From positions 195,948 through 259,947 of the forward strand of contig VTPC01091297.1 in assembly GCA_011009095.1 (NCBI GenBank): DNA of 64,000 nucleotides, given 5' to 3'. Positions 1-12,410 of this stretch are shown here, in pieces. Position 1 is the stretch's first letter. Each line of letters starts with the position of its first letter. The notes beneath the pieces are model-generated. The model had not been told where the DNA came from, made no database searches, and saw only the letters and a program-made list of their open reading frames with translations. This DNA comes from Ignelater luminosus. Lineage: Eukaryota; Arthropoda; Insecta; Coleoptera; Elateridae. The translations under genes were made by a program, and so were the position numbers.

Positions 1-2203
1 GAATACTTAGCAGACTATTAACAGTCCGCAATTGCTACACACATATTGCTTCATAAAGCGTAATCACCGATTACCGTATTCAAATTGCTCTCTAAATAAA
101 AATTAATGTTGCTATACGTTCAACCTACAGTCAATAAACAGGAATTTAAAGTCAATTTTAGAGGGAAACGGGCGAGGGGCGGAAATTGAGATAGTTGCTG
201 GCGCGATTGCCTCGAATTGGCGCAGATATATCAATCAGCTATTCTCATTTCCTCATGTCCTTTAGGAATTTTTTTGGGGGAGCGAGAGGACGAAAAGTCC
301 AAGACGAAGGATTCTACTTCTTGCTCATTTTCAACATTTAATTAAAGGAAAAATTGATGAGCGTAAAGTATGCCTGTTTGATAAATATAAATTTTATCAG
401 ATTTCCTTTTGTTAAATGCTTTATTGCAGTTCTATCGAAACAAGACATAATCATTAAAGTTATATAACAATGTCATAAATGTTTTAATGAAGCTTAAAAT
501 TAGGAAATGATACATTTATTAAGCAAGTTTTCATTCCTTTTTCTCTGTTTATAAATTAAATTAAAAATCAATTCTTATCGGCAAATCAATTGATTATATT
601 GAAACTTGTCAATAAAAGCTTCCACGTAACAGAAAAACGCCGGGCAAATACGGAAAAGCCTGTTAAGCTGAACTCCGGGTTGAACTTCACCGTTCCGGGC
701 GTCACCTTTCTGATATTCCGGACTGCTCCGGGCTTTGCCTAGGGGATAGGGAGGCTTTACACGCCTGTCTGCAGTCGTCTGTCAAACAAAATGAATAAGT
801 TTTACTTTAGCGAACGCTCTCGGTTTATGTAAATCGCACTTTGCGGATTTTTACATGTGTTTGCCCTTTTCTTAATGTAAATGTACCCTTTTTTTATAAA
901 GAAGGAAAAGTTTGTTATGTAAAGAACTTTCACCATTTATTTTCCCTTTTTTTAATTTCAAGAGATATTTTTAGATTAACTTTCAAGCTTTGCTTTTGCC
1001 TTATTTATGGTTTCGTTTTCTTTCCGAGAATATTACACCAGAAATATCTCAATAGGCGATACTTACTGACTTGTTTCAGCAAAGGAAAAATTAGGTCAGT
1101 TCGTTATTATTAAACTAATTTTAAGTCGCACAGATTTATTTGCTCGTTCTGCAAACCTGTGGTTATAAAAGAGATTTAGTGTTAACCTAAGACTAACACT
1201 ATATTTTCTGAAGTTTGCCTTGAATTCTTCTTCAACCTTATTTTTGATAAATAAGTATTTACTGGTAAACTAATAACAACAGGTGAGCCCAAACATTCAT
1301 TTACTATTACGAAATAAAACAGTTGGCACAAGAAAGCAGATGTTCGTGGATTTTGAAAGTTTTTGATTTTAAACAAATTAGTTTTAGTTTTCATGTTTAA
1401 TAATAAGACACAATCCAATTTTGAAACTTGTTCCTTGAACACAAAGCATAAGAAACCCATAAACAATTTTTTCTATGTAACTCATGTATCTACTCTTCAA
1501 TCAGATTTAAATATCTTGCAAGATACCTAAAAATAGAAAAATACTTATTTTGCCTAAAATCTAAACCTAGTGGTTTTCAGAATAGCGGGCTTGTATCATT
1601 CGGAAAACTTCGCTTTCAATGTAGGAACGACCTAATCCAGAAGATATTCAGATTTTCAGCCTTGCTTAGTGGAAATGTAAAGATGGGAATCGAGAATATA
1701 ATTTTCAGGAATTTAATTCCATCCCGGAGATTTTCCTTCTAAATTGAAAAGAAGCTTCTACATTCATCCTCAAACTGGAAGAAGAAAAGATATTGACCTT
1801 TCTTTCCTATTCTTCGATAAACTCACAAGATCATACACGCGAAGGGCAAAAGTCGTGCAAAACTAGAAAATAGGAGAAAACAATCAAAACTGGGACTTAT
1901 GTTACAATAACATGATTTTTGTACGAAACATTCAAACCAATATTTGATTTTTGGTTTAATTTAATGGGCTTAAATTTATAGTGCAAGAACGGTTCTCTTC
2001 TTTAACGAAAATATAAGGTCCCATTTACCAAATATCCCAGAAACACATTAACCAGTATAAATCAAAACCTTTAACAAAATTCGCTAAAATATTGGATAAT
2101 TGCCTCCCTATTTAACTTATACTCTGTTTTGTTTTTTCCTTGCATTCGTAGCTATGTAATGTGTGTACAATCAAAACTAATTAGTCTTTTTCTTTCTTTC
2201 CAG
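1..2203 (+). other. Intron of the robo gene (upstream of the Ig2 exon)
   Basis: No coding exon was recognised. The 3' splice acceptor is a pyrimidine tract ending in CAG at 2201-2203. Two GC-richer blocks (about 165-310 and 635-780) stand out from the AT-rich surroundings and could be regulatory; the second contains four CCGGG words. The short open frames here have no recognisable features. Confidence 0.75.
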
Positions 2204-5200
2204 TACTCCGTGATGAATTCCGATTGGAACCCCAAAGTACAAGAGTAGCAGCTGGAGAAGACGCCTTATTAGAATGTGGTCCTCCTCGTGGTACCCCAGA
2301 ACCTCAAGTTACCTGGAGAAAAGATGGACACACATTAGAACTTGACAAGAGATTGCGACTTGTGGATGGTTCCAGTTTAGCTGTAACGGATGCCAGACCA
2401 TCCGATGATGGTAGATATCAGTGTGTTGCTAGAAATACTGCGGGTGTAAGAGAATCGGCTGTAGCAGTACTAAAAGTTCATGGTTAGTAACCCAAATATT
2501 TCATTAATTGTATTTTACCTAATTAATTTTGTTCCCATTCCAGTAAAACCTTTTTTAATTCGTCCCCCAGAAGATGTAACTTCATTAGTAGGTTCGACCG
2601 TAGAATTTGCTTGTGGTGTTGGTGGTGATCCACTACCAGATGTGCTTTGGAGAAGAAACGCGCCAGGAGGAACAATGCCTTTGGGTAGAGTACGGGTGCT
2701 TGAAGATCGCAGCCTTCGTTTAGAAAGAATCACCCTTCAAGATCAAGGTCGTTATACTTGTGAAGCAGATAATCCCGCTGGTGCATTAACGGCTTCTGCG
2801 ACTTTAACAGTTCACGCTGTGCCGTCTTTTAACACGAAGCCGTTGGCACAAACTGCAGAAACCGGTCAAAAGGTTTCTTTTCAATGTAATGCTCAAGGAA
2901 ATCCACGGCCTTTTGTGTTTTGGTCATTTGAAGGTGATCGTAGCTTAATTTTTCCTGGCACACCTTCAGGGAACTTTGAAGCATTTGCTTCTTCTGATGG
3001 TCATTCAACTTTAATTTTAAGAAATGCTCAAGTACAAAATTCCGGTACCGTCATTGTGTGTTCAGCTGTTAATGCAGCAGGTTCCGCTTCTGCTAGAACT
3101 AGATTGACAGTTACCTCAAAAGAGGATAGGCCGCCGCCTGTTATAATTCGCGGTCCAGTTAATCAGAGTCTTCCGATTCATTCCGTGGCCACTCTAACTT
3201 GTGATGCTACAGGAAACCCAGAGCCTGTAATAGATTGGTACAAAGAGGATGTACCCGTACAAGCAAACGAGAAAATCAGAATGTCAAAACCTGGAAGACT
3301 AGAGATTTCTCATTTACAGAAAGAAGATTCGGGAATGTATACATGTGTAGCGTCTTCTAAAGGGGGGAAAGCCACATGGAGCGGTCACTTATTAGTTGAA
3401 AATCCCAAGAACCCAAATATTAATTTCTTTAAAGCACCAGATGCGGTTATGTTACCTGGTCCACCCAGTAGACCACATGCGTTGAACCAATCAGAAGGAA
3501 GTGTTACCATAACATGGGCTCAAAATAATAAAATTGGGTCATCTAGCCTACTTGGCTATCAAATAGAACTGTTCGGAAGAGAAGAGGGTGTAACACCAAC
3601 TTGGACTATTGTAGGTCGTAGAGTTCCAGGGCCTACTTTTACTCAACATCTGCTAACTCCAGGTGTTGCATATACTTTTCTCGTGCGGGCGGAAAATGCA
3701 CACGGATTAGGACCTCCATCTCAATTATCAGAGCCTGTTTTTGTTGGAACAGATTCAACTTTAAATTGGGGCAATCCTGAAGTTACAGAATTAAGTGAGG
3801 CTAGAGCCAGTTTGATATCAGGTAACATTGTACAACTTACTGAAGCAATTCCTGTGCTGTCTACTGCTGTTAAACTTGTGTGGGAAATTTTGGATGCGCA
3901 ATATGTGGAAGGACTCTATATTTACTATGTACCCATTGATGGTGCTCCTGATTTGCCTAAGAGTTATGGTATGCTCACGGTTCTACACACGGGCGGCAGT
4001 TCTGCATTTACTGTTAATAATTTAGCCAAATGGGCTAGATATGAATTCTTCCTTGTGCCTTTCTACAAGACTGTGGAAGGAACTCCTTCTAATTCTAGAA
4101 TTATTCGAACTTTAGAAGATGGTAAGTAGAAAGAAATTAAAATGTATTAATGGATATTTCATGTACTACTTACAATTTTCCAGTGCCATCTGAATCTCCA
4201 TCTCATATGGAAGCTCTTTTGTTAAATTCAACTGCCGTTTACCTAAAATGGAAAAGTCCGCCAGCTGTAGCGTTAAACGGAGAATTACAGGGTTATAGAG
4301 TAGAAGTAAAAGCTAATAAGTCTGATTCTCCATTAGATACTGTCACAGTTGGCACAGCTCCAACTCTTCTGTTAGGAAATCTAACCGCGGGCGTATCTTA
4401 TAGTGTAAGAGTAGCAGCAACTACAAGAGCTGGGATAGGACCATTTAGTGTTCCTGCTATGCTGAGATTAGATCCAGCATCAAGGATTTCTGATCAACAT
4501 CATCAAAGGTACATTCACTTAGTTTTATGTATTACATTCTGTTCTCTAAGTGTTTCTTTTTAGACCTATTGGAGCAGAAATGCAGCCTGGAGAATTCATA
4601 ACAGAAACATGGTTTATGGCATTATTAATCAGTATGGTGACGGTAATGGTTCTTTTGTTTGCTGCAATGTTGTTGGTGAGAAGAAGACAGATGCTGGCCA
4701 AGAAAGCATTGCCAGCCAGTAGATCGAATGGAGGAGTACTAACCACCCCACTAGCAATGAAACAGGAGGCTCCTTTATGGTTAGATAAAGAAGTTTTACC
4801 AGAATATGCCAGTACAACTCTACCGGAATACGCCAAATTAAATGCTCAAGATTATTCTAGAGAATATAATAGTTTAAATGGGCAAATAATCCCTCAAGAT
4901 GGTGCTATTAGTCAACCAAATAATTTAGGTCATCACAATAATGTCAATATTCATTCTAATCCTTTGCATCAAATCGATTATAATAGTAGACCAGAAAGAT
5001 TAAATTGTAATTCTGATAAAAGCTATTCTAAAAATTTTAAAAGCTTTTCAGATCTAAGTAGACATTATGATAAGAATATTAAAGATTATAGCAACATGCA
5101 AGTTCAGGACTATGCAAGTCCAAATTTGGGACCAGAAAATGGAAGAAGTTCTCAGATTGCTGATTATGCTGAGGTGGATAATAGTTTGGCTGCTCAACAT

Positions 5201-6764
5201 AGTGGAGCTACTTCACCTGCACCATATGCTACTACCACACTTGTTACTGGTTCTAGACGAATAGCAAATTCTTTAGTAAGTTTTATTAATTTTCAATCAG
5301 AATTTAATTTAAAACAGAACTAGGTAGTAATGACAAATAAAGAGTAAATACAATATATATTTAGTGAACAGAAGAACAATGAAATGAATATATCAGTTTA
5401 TGATTCCTAATAGCTGTATTGACATTCCATAATCCAGAGTTTTATTCTAGCATGTTTATATGCTGTGATATAATTATTATCAATGATATTTACAAACAAA
5501 ACCATACCACAGATTCAAAAACTGCCTAGCACAAGTTGAATGTGCTGCTTCAGTTTCACAAGAAAAAATTGTTTGGCAACTACTAATACTTTTTTGTAAT
5601 GTTTTATCAAGAGGTCTCTAGTACACATTTCTTGGTAAATCTGAAACTGTAGGTATCTTTATAGACAACAGCTCTACAGCTGTTTTTCAAATTATAGTCC
5701 CCATTTTTAAATCCAATTGCTAGTGGTTGTATAATGGGCTGGAGACTCATACTCAAATTTTCTGTACTTATTATTCTTGCAATTAATATTGTTTTGAATG
5801 TTATCCACAGTTATATACAAGCACACATAGAGGCACAGGATGGAATTACAATCATTAACTCCATTTTTGTGCTTGTAACTATTCTTTGGGTTCATTCTCT
5901 TGATTGAACCAGGAACCCTGATTTGATGATGAGACACTAAAAACAGATCATCAGAATCATTGTGTAGGCTTAAAAACAAAAACCAGAAGCTGCTTAAATT
6001 CAGAAACTCATTCAAGTTTTTAGACTGCTGCTCTTGATTCAGATATTTCTTGAATAATTTCATTAATTAGCTTTTTTATTTATTAAATATTAATAACTTA
6101 CCAAAATTTTCGTCATACATCAAATTAAATTAAGAGCAAGTGGTTAATGCAATTTTTAAAAGATCAAGATTGAAAAAAATTAAGTAAATCAGCCTCAACC
6201 TTACACTCTTTAGGACTAATTCTACCTAGTCCTGTTGTTTGTTCTAGTTATTTTAAAATGATACCTTATATTATTAATAATCACCAACATTTTCATTCTT
6301 AATAGAACATTGTCTCAGTCTCAGTTATGTAGGAAAATCAACTACATGTTAACTTAAAAAACAGAAAGATTTAAAAATGCTAGAATTACTATAATACAGG
6401 ATTATAGATTACATTAACATTTCCCTAACAAATGTAAATTTTTCTTTAGGGTTGGAATCAGAAACGTACATCACCAAGTCCAGAAGAGCCCATATACCCA
6501 GCCATAAATGGAGGTTACTACAACCGCAGTGTCTATTCTGATTCATACTTTCCAACAACACACACTTTACGGAGAAACAAAAAAGATCGTAAAGCAAACT
6601 CAGGAAATCCACCTGATTTAGTTTCACCCAGTCAACCTGTTTATGCAAGAGTAGGACCTCCTGGTACTACTTGGAGAGGTGGAGCGCCATCTCTTAGTAG
6701 TTTTATACCTCAAAAACAGATGTATCATGCATCTACTCGAAGTGAACCTGGCAATATGTTGTGA
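2204..6764 (+). CDS. robo2: Roundabout receptor (Robo2/3 type), 5' part outside window
   Basis: Axon-guidance receptor for Slit at the plasma membrane. Five exons join in frame: 2204-2482, 2544-4121, 4184-4508, 4564-5275 and 6450-6764 (stop TGA at 6762), about 1069 codons. Domains in order are Ig2 (exon 1), Ig3, Ig4, Ig5, FN3-1 and FN3-2 (exon 2), FN3-3 (exon 3), a hydrophobic membrane helix near 4612-4677 followed by basic residues, then a cytoplasmic tail. Each Ig shows its Cys pair and a D-x-G/S-x-Y-x-C type strand. The tail has tyrosine motifs [11 protein letters not shown] (CC0-like) and APYATTTLV (CC1-like), but I see no proline-rich CC2 or CC3; in Drosophila that absence marks Robo2/3 rather than Robo1. 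Signal peptide and Ig1 must lie upstream of the window. The Robo family is certain; the Robo2/3 paralog is inferred. Confidence 0.93.
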
Positions 6765-6852
6765 ATGTTTTGTTTTTTAGTGATTTAAGTTGAATAATTG
6801 TCATATATAATATGTGTTATTTTTTCTAATGCTGAGAGAAATGTTTTTCAGG

Positions 6853-6858
6853 AATAAA
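6853..6858 (+). terminator. Poly(A) signal candidate of robo
   Basis: A canonical AATAAA lies 89 bp after the robo stop codon. Further AT-rich alternatives follow, so the true cleavage site cannot be fixed from sequence alone. Confidence 0.4.
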
Positions 6859-7650
6859 CAAACAAAAAAGTATTTATTCGCAAAATTTTCATACTGTAGG
6901 AACTAGATAATCTTAATAAAACTGACTAGTCATTATTATTATTATTATTACAATTATTATACATAAATACTATGTAATGCTTTGTTTATTATTATTATTA
7001 TATTATTTATCGGCAATAAGTATGACCTTGTTGATAGTTGCATACTAATATATCTGACTAATAAAGTATGAACATGTCGTCCACTTTGTACTGTAACATG
7101 TTACAAAAAAATAATGTTAAATAGCTATGTAAGATATAAATTAATTAAGTGCGTACAGTTTGCTTCAAATATATTGCAAACAGCAATCTAAAATTAAATA
7201 ACAGTAATTAAAATAGCAATTAATGCTTAAAAGTTTGTATTAAAATGTTATACGCATTAATATAAAAATGTATAAATATGGCAATACTGCAGCAAGAGTT
7301 AAATTGTTAGGGAAAATTTAAAAATTGATACACTATTGGTAGGATTAGATTTCACAGTATTTAGCAATGATATTCTATTAGGTATATTAAAAAATTTCAC
7401 ATAATATTAAATGCTGCATTGCCAAGATATTCAGCTTTAATAAATGCCAAGATTGCAATATATTAATGAATCACACTGTACATATCTTTAGGATAATTAC
7501 CTAAGAGCCCTGAGCCCTAAAGATGTTTCAAAAAACCATTGTTCTACTTAACATACCAAAACTTAATTTTATTGTAACTGAAATAGAAGAAGTGATTGTT
7601 GCATACTGTTTTAATACATTATAATGGAATACAAATTGTGAATGTAAGAA

Positions 7651-7671
7651 AATATATATATATATATATAA
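7651..7671. repeat. (TA)n microsatellite
   Basis: About ten uninterrupted TA dinucleotides in the intergenic region after robo. Confidence 0.9.
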
Positions 7672-9751
7672 TAGCTGCAAAGAAATTAATTATACAATAA
7701 TGAAACAATCACTTCCTACTGTATTCACAAGTTGTGTAAATTTATAAAAGGGCTCAAATTTCCTAGGTTAAAAATTACTTAATAATTTGTATATATATGC
7801 TACATATCACTTCCTGTATATTGTGACTGTAAAAGGAATTTATTTTTTTTTTCATTTCTTAAGTGGTGACAACATGATCAGAAAATGTTTGAAAGAATGT
7901 AAGTATTATATAAATTTTCTTCGTAGAAGCCAACTTTTGAAAAATTTTTTATACTTAACAATAGTTTTGAAAGTTTTTTCAAGATTTTCCTTCCTGGCTT
8001 CTATACAGAGAGATTATACAAACAGGGTGTCTTTGGAAAGACAGCACTCTCTGTAAAAATTTTTAACATATTCAAGCAATCTCTTTGTTTCTAATTTAGT
8101 AGCAACACTTGTCATTAGAACTATCCAGTGTAGATAAATTTCAAAAATGCCTGATTAGAAAAAAGAAGAAAGGTAGATGTTCTATGGTTGCTGAGACACC
8201 CTGTATAAAAGAAATCTTTGAGTGGCTTTATTTAAAATGTGTAATAAGTCAATTTTTTCTTTTACTGGTCCTAAATCAATCAAAGCTATAATTAAAAGCC
8301 AGTATTACATATAGGTCAATAAGAGTACTAATTATTTTGTTAACAAAATGGAGCTGCAGTTTAGATATTTGAAAATTGTGCTATTTCTACATGAGAACTG
8401 CAATGTTCTAACAAAACAATTACTATTCTTATCAATATGTGTGATACAAGACTTTGCTAATGACACAAAATAACTATAAATGTAAATAGAAAATATTTAA
8501 TATTTGATAAAAGCTTTACACTATACAGAACATTGCTAGAATTACACTAATTATATAATCTGTAATAAAATTGAATTTGTAATTGATGATTTTTAAAAAT
8601 CTTTCCAATTCTATTAAATGAAACTACAATTTTATTATTTGAAACTCTAAGTAATTCAAAATGAAATAGTTTCTGTGTAATGTAAGACTTTTGAGGTTAT
8701 TTCCATAAACAAAATTGAAGAACAAATTTCAAATTATTTATCCTGATTTTATAATTATAATGAATATACCAAATAATAATAATAGACTACAATATTATTA
8801 TTCCCCTTCATGTAAAATAATTAATGTAACCACTATTAATCTGCAAAATGTTCCATAATTAGAATTTTAAATTTAAATTTTATTTTGCCCTGGTCAATTG
8901 TCTTCCTGAGTTCTGGCATTAATGCATTTTATCTTAAAGTGCGGCCATTTATATTTTTATAAAGTGAAGTTGCCATGTAAAAATGTTGTACGTACTGACT
9001 ACTAAAGTAAACGTTTAATGAATTATTTGCTTTTTCAATTTAACGTACCTTATCCTTAAAAACAATAATAATTACCTGTTAACAAATAATCCATATGTGC
9101 CTTGTTGCAACTATTTTAATTTACTAACTCGAGCCGCACGAACAAATGTATCAATATTTCAATTTGTTTGCACGGATCAAGGCAGTAAAATAAAAATTTT
9201 TTTTTTCTTAATAAATACCTACCTGTATAATGTTAACACAGTAACAACTAAACTCACAGTGACACGCATATAAAGCAATTTAAAATTTAAAAAAGGAGTA
9301 AATAATTTTCTTTTAAGCCTTATCATTATTCATCCTTGTCTTTCTTATTTATCTTAATTAATTAAAAAAAGAGACAGAAGTAATAGTTTTAAACGTGTAT
9401 GGTTAGCGCAAGTGACACTATACTTATTCTGATAAACTTATCACTTACTGAAGGATAATATGTAAATTACCTATAGCTGCCTTAGACAGTAATACATTTA
9501 AAAATATAAAGCAAAAAGGTTTACCTTAAATAATTTGCATAATCTAAATTTTTTACCCTAAATGATTAAAATTGTTACAACCTTGTATTTAATGCATAAA
9601 GTTTTACTACATTTGCTGCTTAAACAATAGAAGAATAAAATTTTCAAAAATTTAGACCGTTGAAACAATACCATAGTAACCATTCACAGTACAATGTCAA
9701 CAAATTTATTGATCATGCTAATTTTCAGTTGTATATTGTGATAATATAAAA

Positions 9752-10201
9752 ATGTCACTAGAAGAAGTAAAACAAATTTTATTAAAATATCAAAAGGAAG
9801 AAAATCGTATAAACGAACTTCTACAGCAAAAGTAAATCTATTATTAATTTCTCTGTTCAAATTGAATTTTAAATGTTTGCCTGTTTATAGCGATTCTCTT
9901 AAAGAAAAGCAATCAAATAAAAAAGCACACGAACATAAGAATAATTATTTATCTGTAGAAGATGTTATTAAAAGAAATAGATCCATATTAAAGGTAAACA
10001 TTATAAAAAGTTTGATACTGTACATACAAAAAATACGTAACCTTTTTTTTAAAGGAACTAGAAACAGTCAAAGGAAATTTACGTTCGAAAGCAATATATA
10101 GTCCATGTGAAATGCAATGGGATATTATATGCAAACGTTATCAGGCGGCACCATCACTGCCAGTAACATCATGGAGATGTCATGTACATGTATTTGTATA
10201 G
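9752..10201 (+). CDS. Small coiled-coil protein, function unknown
   Basis: A three-exon gene is proposed: 9752-9831, 9891-9993 and 10055-10201 (stop TAG). All three junctions are GT-AG with short introns (59 and 61 bp), and the phases agree, giving 109 residues. The N-terminal part is highly charged and helical (MSLEEVKQILLKYQKEENR), rich in Lys, Glu, Gln and Asn. The C-terminal third ends in a Trp/Tyr/Pro-containing segment (QWDIICKRYQAAPSLPVTSW) that looks constrained, unlike the intergenic AT-rich sequence around it. I do not recognise the family. A canonical AATAAA at 10234 suits a short 3' UTR. The start ATG is the first in frame. It could also be a missed exon set of a longer gene. Confidence 0.6.
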
Positions 10202-10233
10202 TTATACAAAATATTTACTAGATCTATTATTTT

Positions 10234-10239
10234 AATAAA
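10234..10239 (+). terminator. Poly(A) signal of the small coiled-coil gene
   Basis: AATAAA 33 bp after the TAG stop at 10199-10201, in the expected position for a compact insect gene. Confidence 0.45.
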
Positions 10240-10404
10240 TAATGTAAGTTGTAATAATCTAGCTTTTTAATGAATATAGGAAGTATTTGTATAACACATT
10301 ATATGCTATGCATGCAATGTTAATAAAATAATGCTTGATGATAAAAGTAAAATAGACCAAAGATGTTTGTATTTTAATTGTGACATTGCATCCAGTCTGA
10401 TGCC

Positions 10405-10615
10405 GGCTTTAAGTAATTCCAATTAGAAATAAAATTGATTTCCGACTTATACGTAAGTAATTAAAGACTTGTTTTAATTCTTAAGGCAAATTTATTTAAC
10501 CATAAAAGTTCTTGTGTTATATGTAAGCTGTAACTAATTCCAGTTAGGAAAAAAATTAATTTCAAATTTGTAAGTAATTAAAAAAGGCTTGTTTTAGTTT
10601 TCGAAGCAAAGCACC
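10405..10615. repeat. Diverged tandem duplication, period about 120 bp
   Basis: Two related blocks start near 10405 and 10526. Each has an AATTCCA-TTAG core followed by ...AAGTAATTAAA...CTTGTTTTA. They precede the 42-bp satellite but do not share its unit. Confidence 0.55.
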
Positions 10616-10759
10616 CTATCTGATATCCATAAAGACATGAGCCATGAATATACAAATAGCATAATACTGCTTTTTGGGTCACAAAGACACCTAATTGGTC
10701 TGCCATATGAAAATGGTACACTGTCTATAGAGAACGCCAACAAATATTTATTGCACAAA

Positions 10760-12410
10760 TTAGAAGTGTTAGACCAAAGCCAACTGTATTTTTTTGTAGA
10801 AATAAAAAATGTTAGACCAAGGCCGACTGTATTTTATGTAAAAATTAAAAGTGTTAAACCAAGGCCGACTGTATTTTCTGTAGAAATAAAAAATGATAGA
10901 CCAAGGCCGACTGTATTTTCTGTAAAAATTAAAAATGTTAGACCAAGGCCGACTGTATTTTATGTGAAAATTAAAAATGTTAAACCAAGGCCGACTGTAT
11001 TTTGTGTGAAAATTAAAAGTGGTAAACCAAGGCCGACTGTATTTTCTGTAGGAATTAAAAATGTTAGACCAAGGCCGACTGTATTTTCTGTAGAAATAAA
11101 AAATGATAGACCAAGGCCGACTGTATTTTGTGTAAAAATTAAAAGTGTTAAACCAAGGCCGACTGTATTTTGTGTAAAAATNNNNNNNNNNNNNNNNNNN
11201 NNNNNNNNNNNNNNNNNNNNNNNNNNNNNNNNNNNNNNNNNNNNNNNNNNNNNNNNNNNNNNNNNNNNNNNNNNNNNNNNNAATGTTAGACCAAGGCCGA
11301 CTGTATTTTCTGTAGAAATAAAAAATGATAGACCAAGGCCGACTGTATTTTCTGTACAAATTAAAAATGTTAAACCAAGGCCGACTGTATTTTGTGTGAA
11401 AATTGAAAGTGTTAAACCAAGGCCGACTATATTTTCTGGACAAATTAAAAATCTTAGACCAAGACCCTCTGTAGTTTTTGTACAAATAAAAAATGTTAGA
11501 CCAAGGCCGACTGTATTTTGTGTAAAAATTAAAAATGTTAGACCAAGGCCGACTGTATTTTGTGTAATAATTAAAAATGGTAGACCAAGGCCGACTGTAT
11601 TTTGTGTAAAAATTAAAAATGGTAGACCAAGGCCGACTCTATTTTGTGTAAAAATTAAAAACTTTAAACCAAGACCGACTGTATTTTGTTTGAAAATTGA
11701 AAGTGTTAAACCAAGGCCGACTGTATTTTATGTCAAAATTTAAAATGTTAAACCAAGGCCGACTGTATTTTGTGTGAAAATTGAAAGTGTTAAACCAAGG
11801 CCGACTGTATTTTCTGTACAAGTTAAAAATCTTAGACCAAGATCCACTGTAGTTTTGCTACAAATACAAAATGTTAGACCAAGGCCGACTGTATTTTGTG
11901 TAAAAATTAAAAATGTTAGACCAAGGCCGACTGTATTTTGTGTAAAAATGAAAAATGTTAGACCAAGGCCGACTCTATTTTGTGTAAAAATTATAAATGT
12001 TAAACCAAGGCCGACTGTATTTTGTGTAAAAATTAAAAATGTTAGACCAAGGCGGACTCTATTTTGTGTAAAAATTATAAATGTTAAACCAAGGCCGACT
12101 GTATTTTGTGTGAAAATTAAAAGTGTCAAACCAAGGCCGACTGTATTTTCTGTACAAATTAAAAATCTTAGACCAAGGCCGACTGTATTTTGTATAAAAA
12201 TTAAAAATGTTAGACCAAGGCCGACTTTATTTTTAGTACAAATTAAAAATGTTAGACCGAGGCTGACTGTATTTTGTGTAGAAATTAAAAGTGTTAAACC
12301 AAGGCCGTTTGAATTTTTTGTAGAAATTAAAAATGTTAGACCAAGGGTGAGCGTATTTTCTATACAAACAAAAATGTTAGACCAGGGCCGACTGTATTTT
12401 CTGTACAACC
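10760..12410. repeat. 42-bp minisatellite array (about 39 unit lengths including gap)
   Basis: Head-to-tail copies of a 42-bp unit with the invariant core GACCAAGGCCGACTGTATTTT and a variable A-rich linker. Because 42 is divisible by 3 and the unit lacks stops in several frames, long open frames appear on both strands. Units differ mostly at sites that would change the amino acid, one unit acquires a stop (about 11741) and a unit near 12370 is one base short. This argues against a protein. Some unit variants recur 8 or 9 units apart (336 or 378 bp), which indicates higher-order duplication. Flanking units at both ends are degenerate. Confidence 0.95.
11182..11281. other. Assembly gap (100 N)
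   Basis: Exactly 100 N inside the 42-bp array, the usual placeholder for a gap of unknown size. The true array length is therefore unknown. Confidence 0.99.

Larger units (their letters stand above)
6765..9751. other. Intergenic/3' UTR region, AT-rich
   Basis: No gene is recognised. It contains the robo 3' UTR, ATT microsatellites at 6931-6950 and 6987-7004, a TA microsatellite at 7651-7671, a weak inverted repeat (about 7585-7715, arms near 22 bp) and a small inverted motif pair ACAGGGTGTCT / AGACACCCTGT at about 8022 and 8199. Confidence 0.6.

Noticed and set aside
841..1113. 90-codon frame in the robo intron
   Set aside because: Phe/Tyr/Leu-rich composition typical of translated AT-rich intron; begins at a non-ATG codon and shows no domain.
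8020..8212. Inverted ACAGGGTGTCT pair suggesting a MITE
   Set aside because: Only 11 bp match, no clear target duplication and no arm extension; could be two chance copies of a common transposon end.
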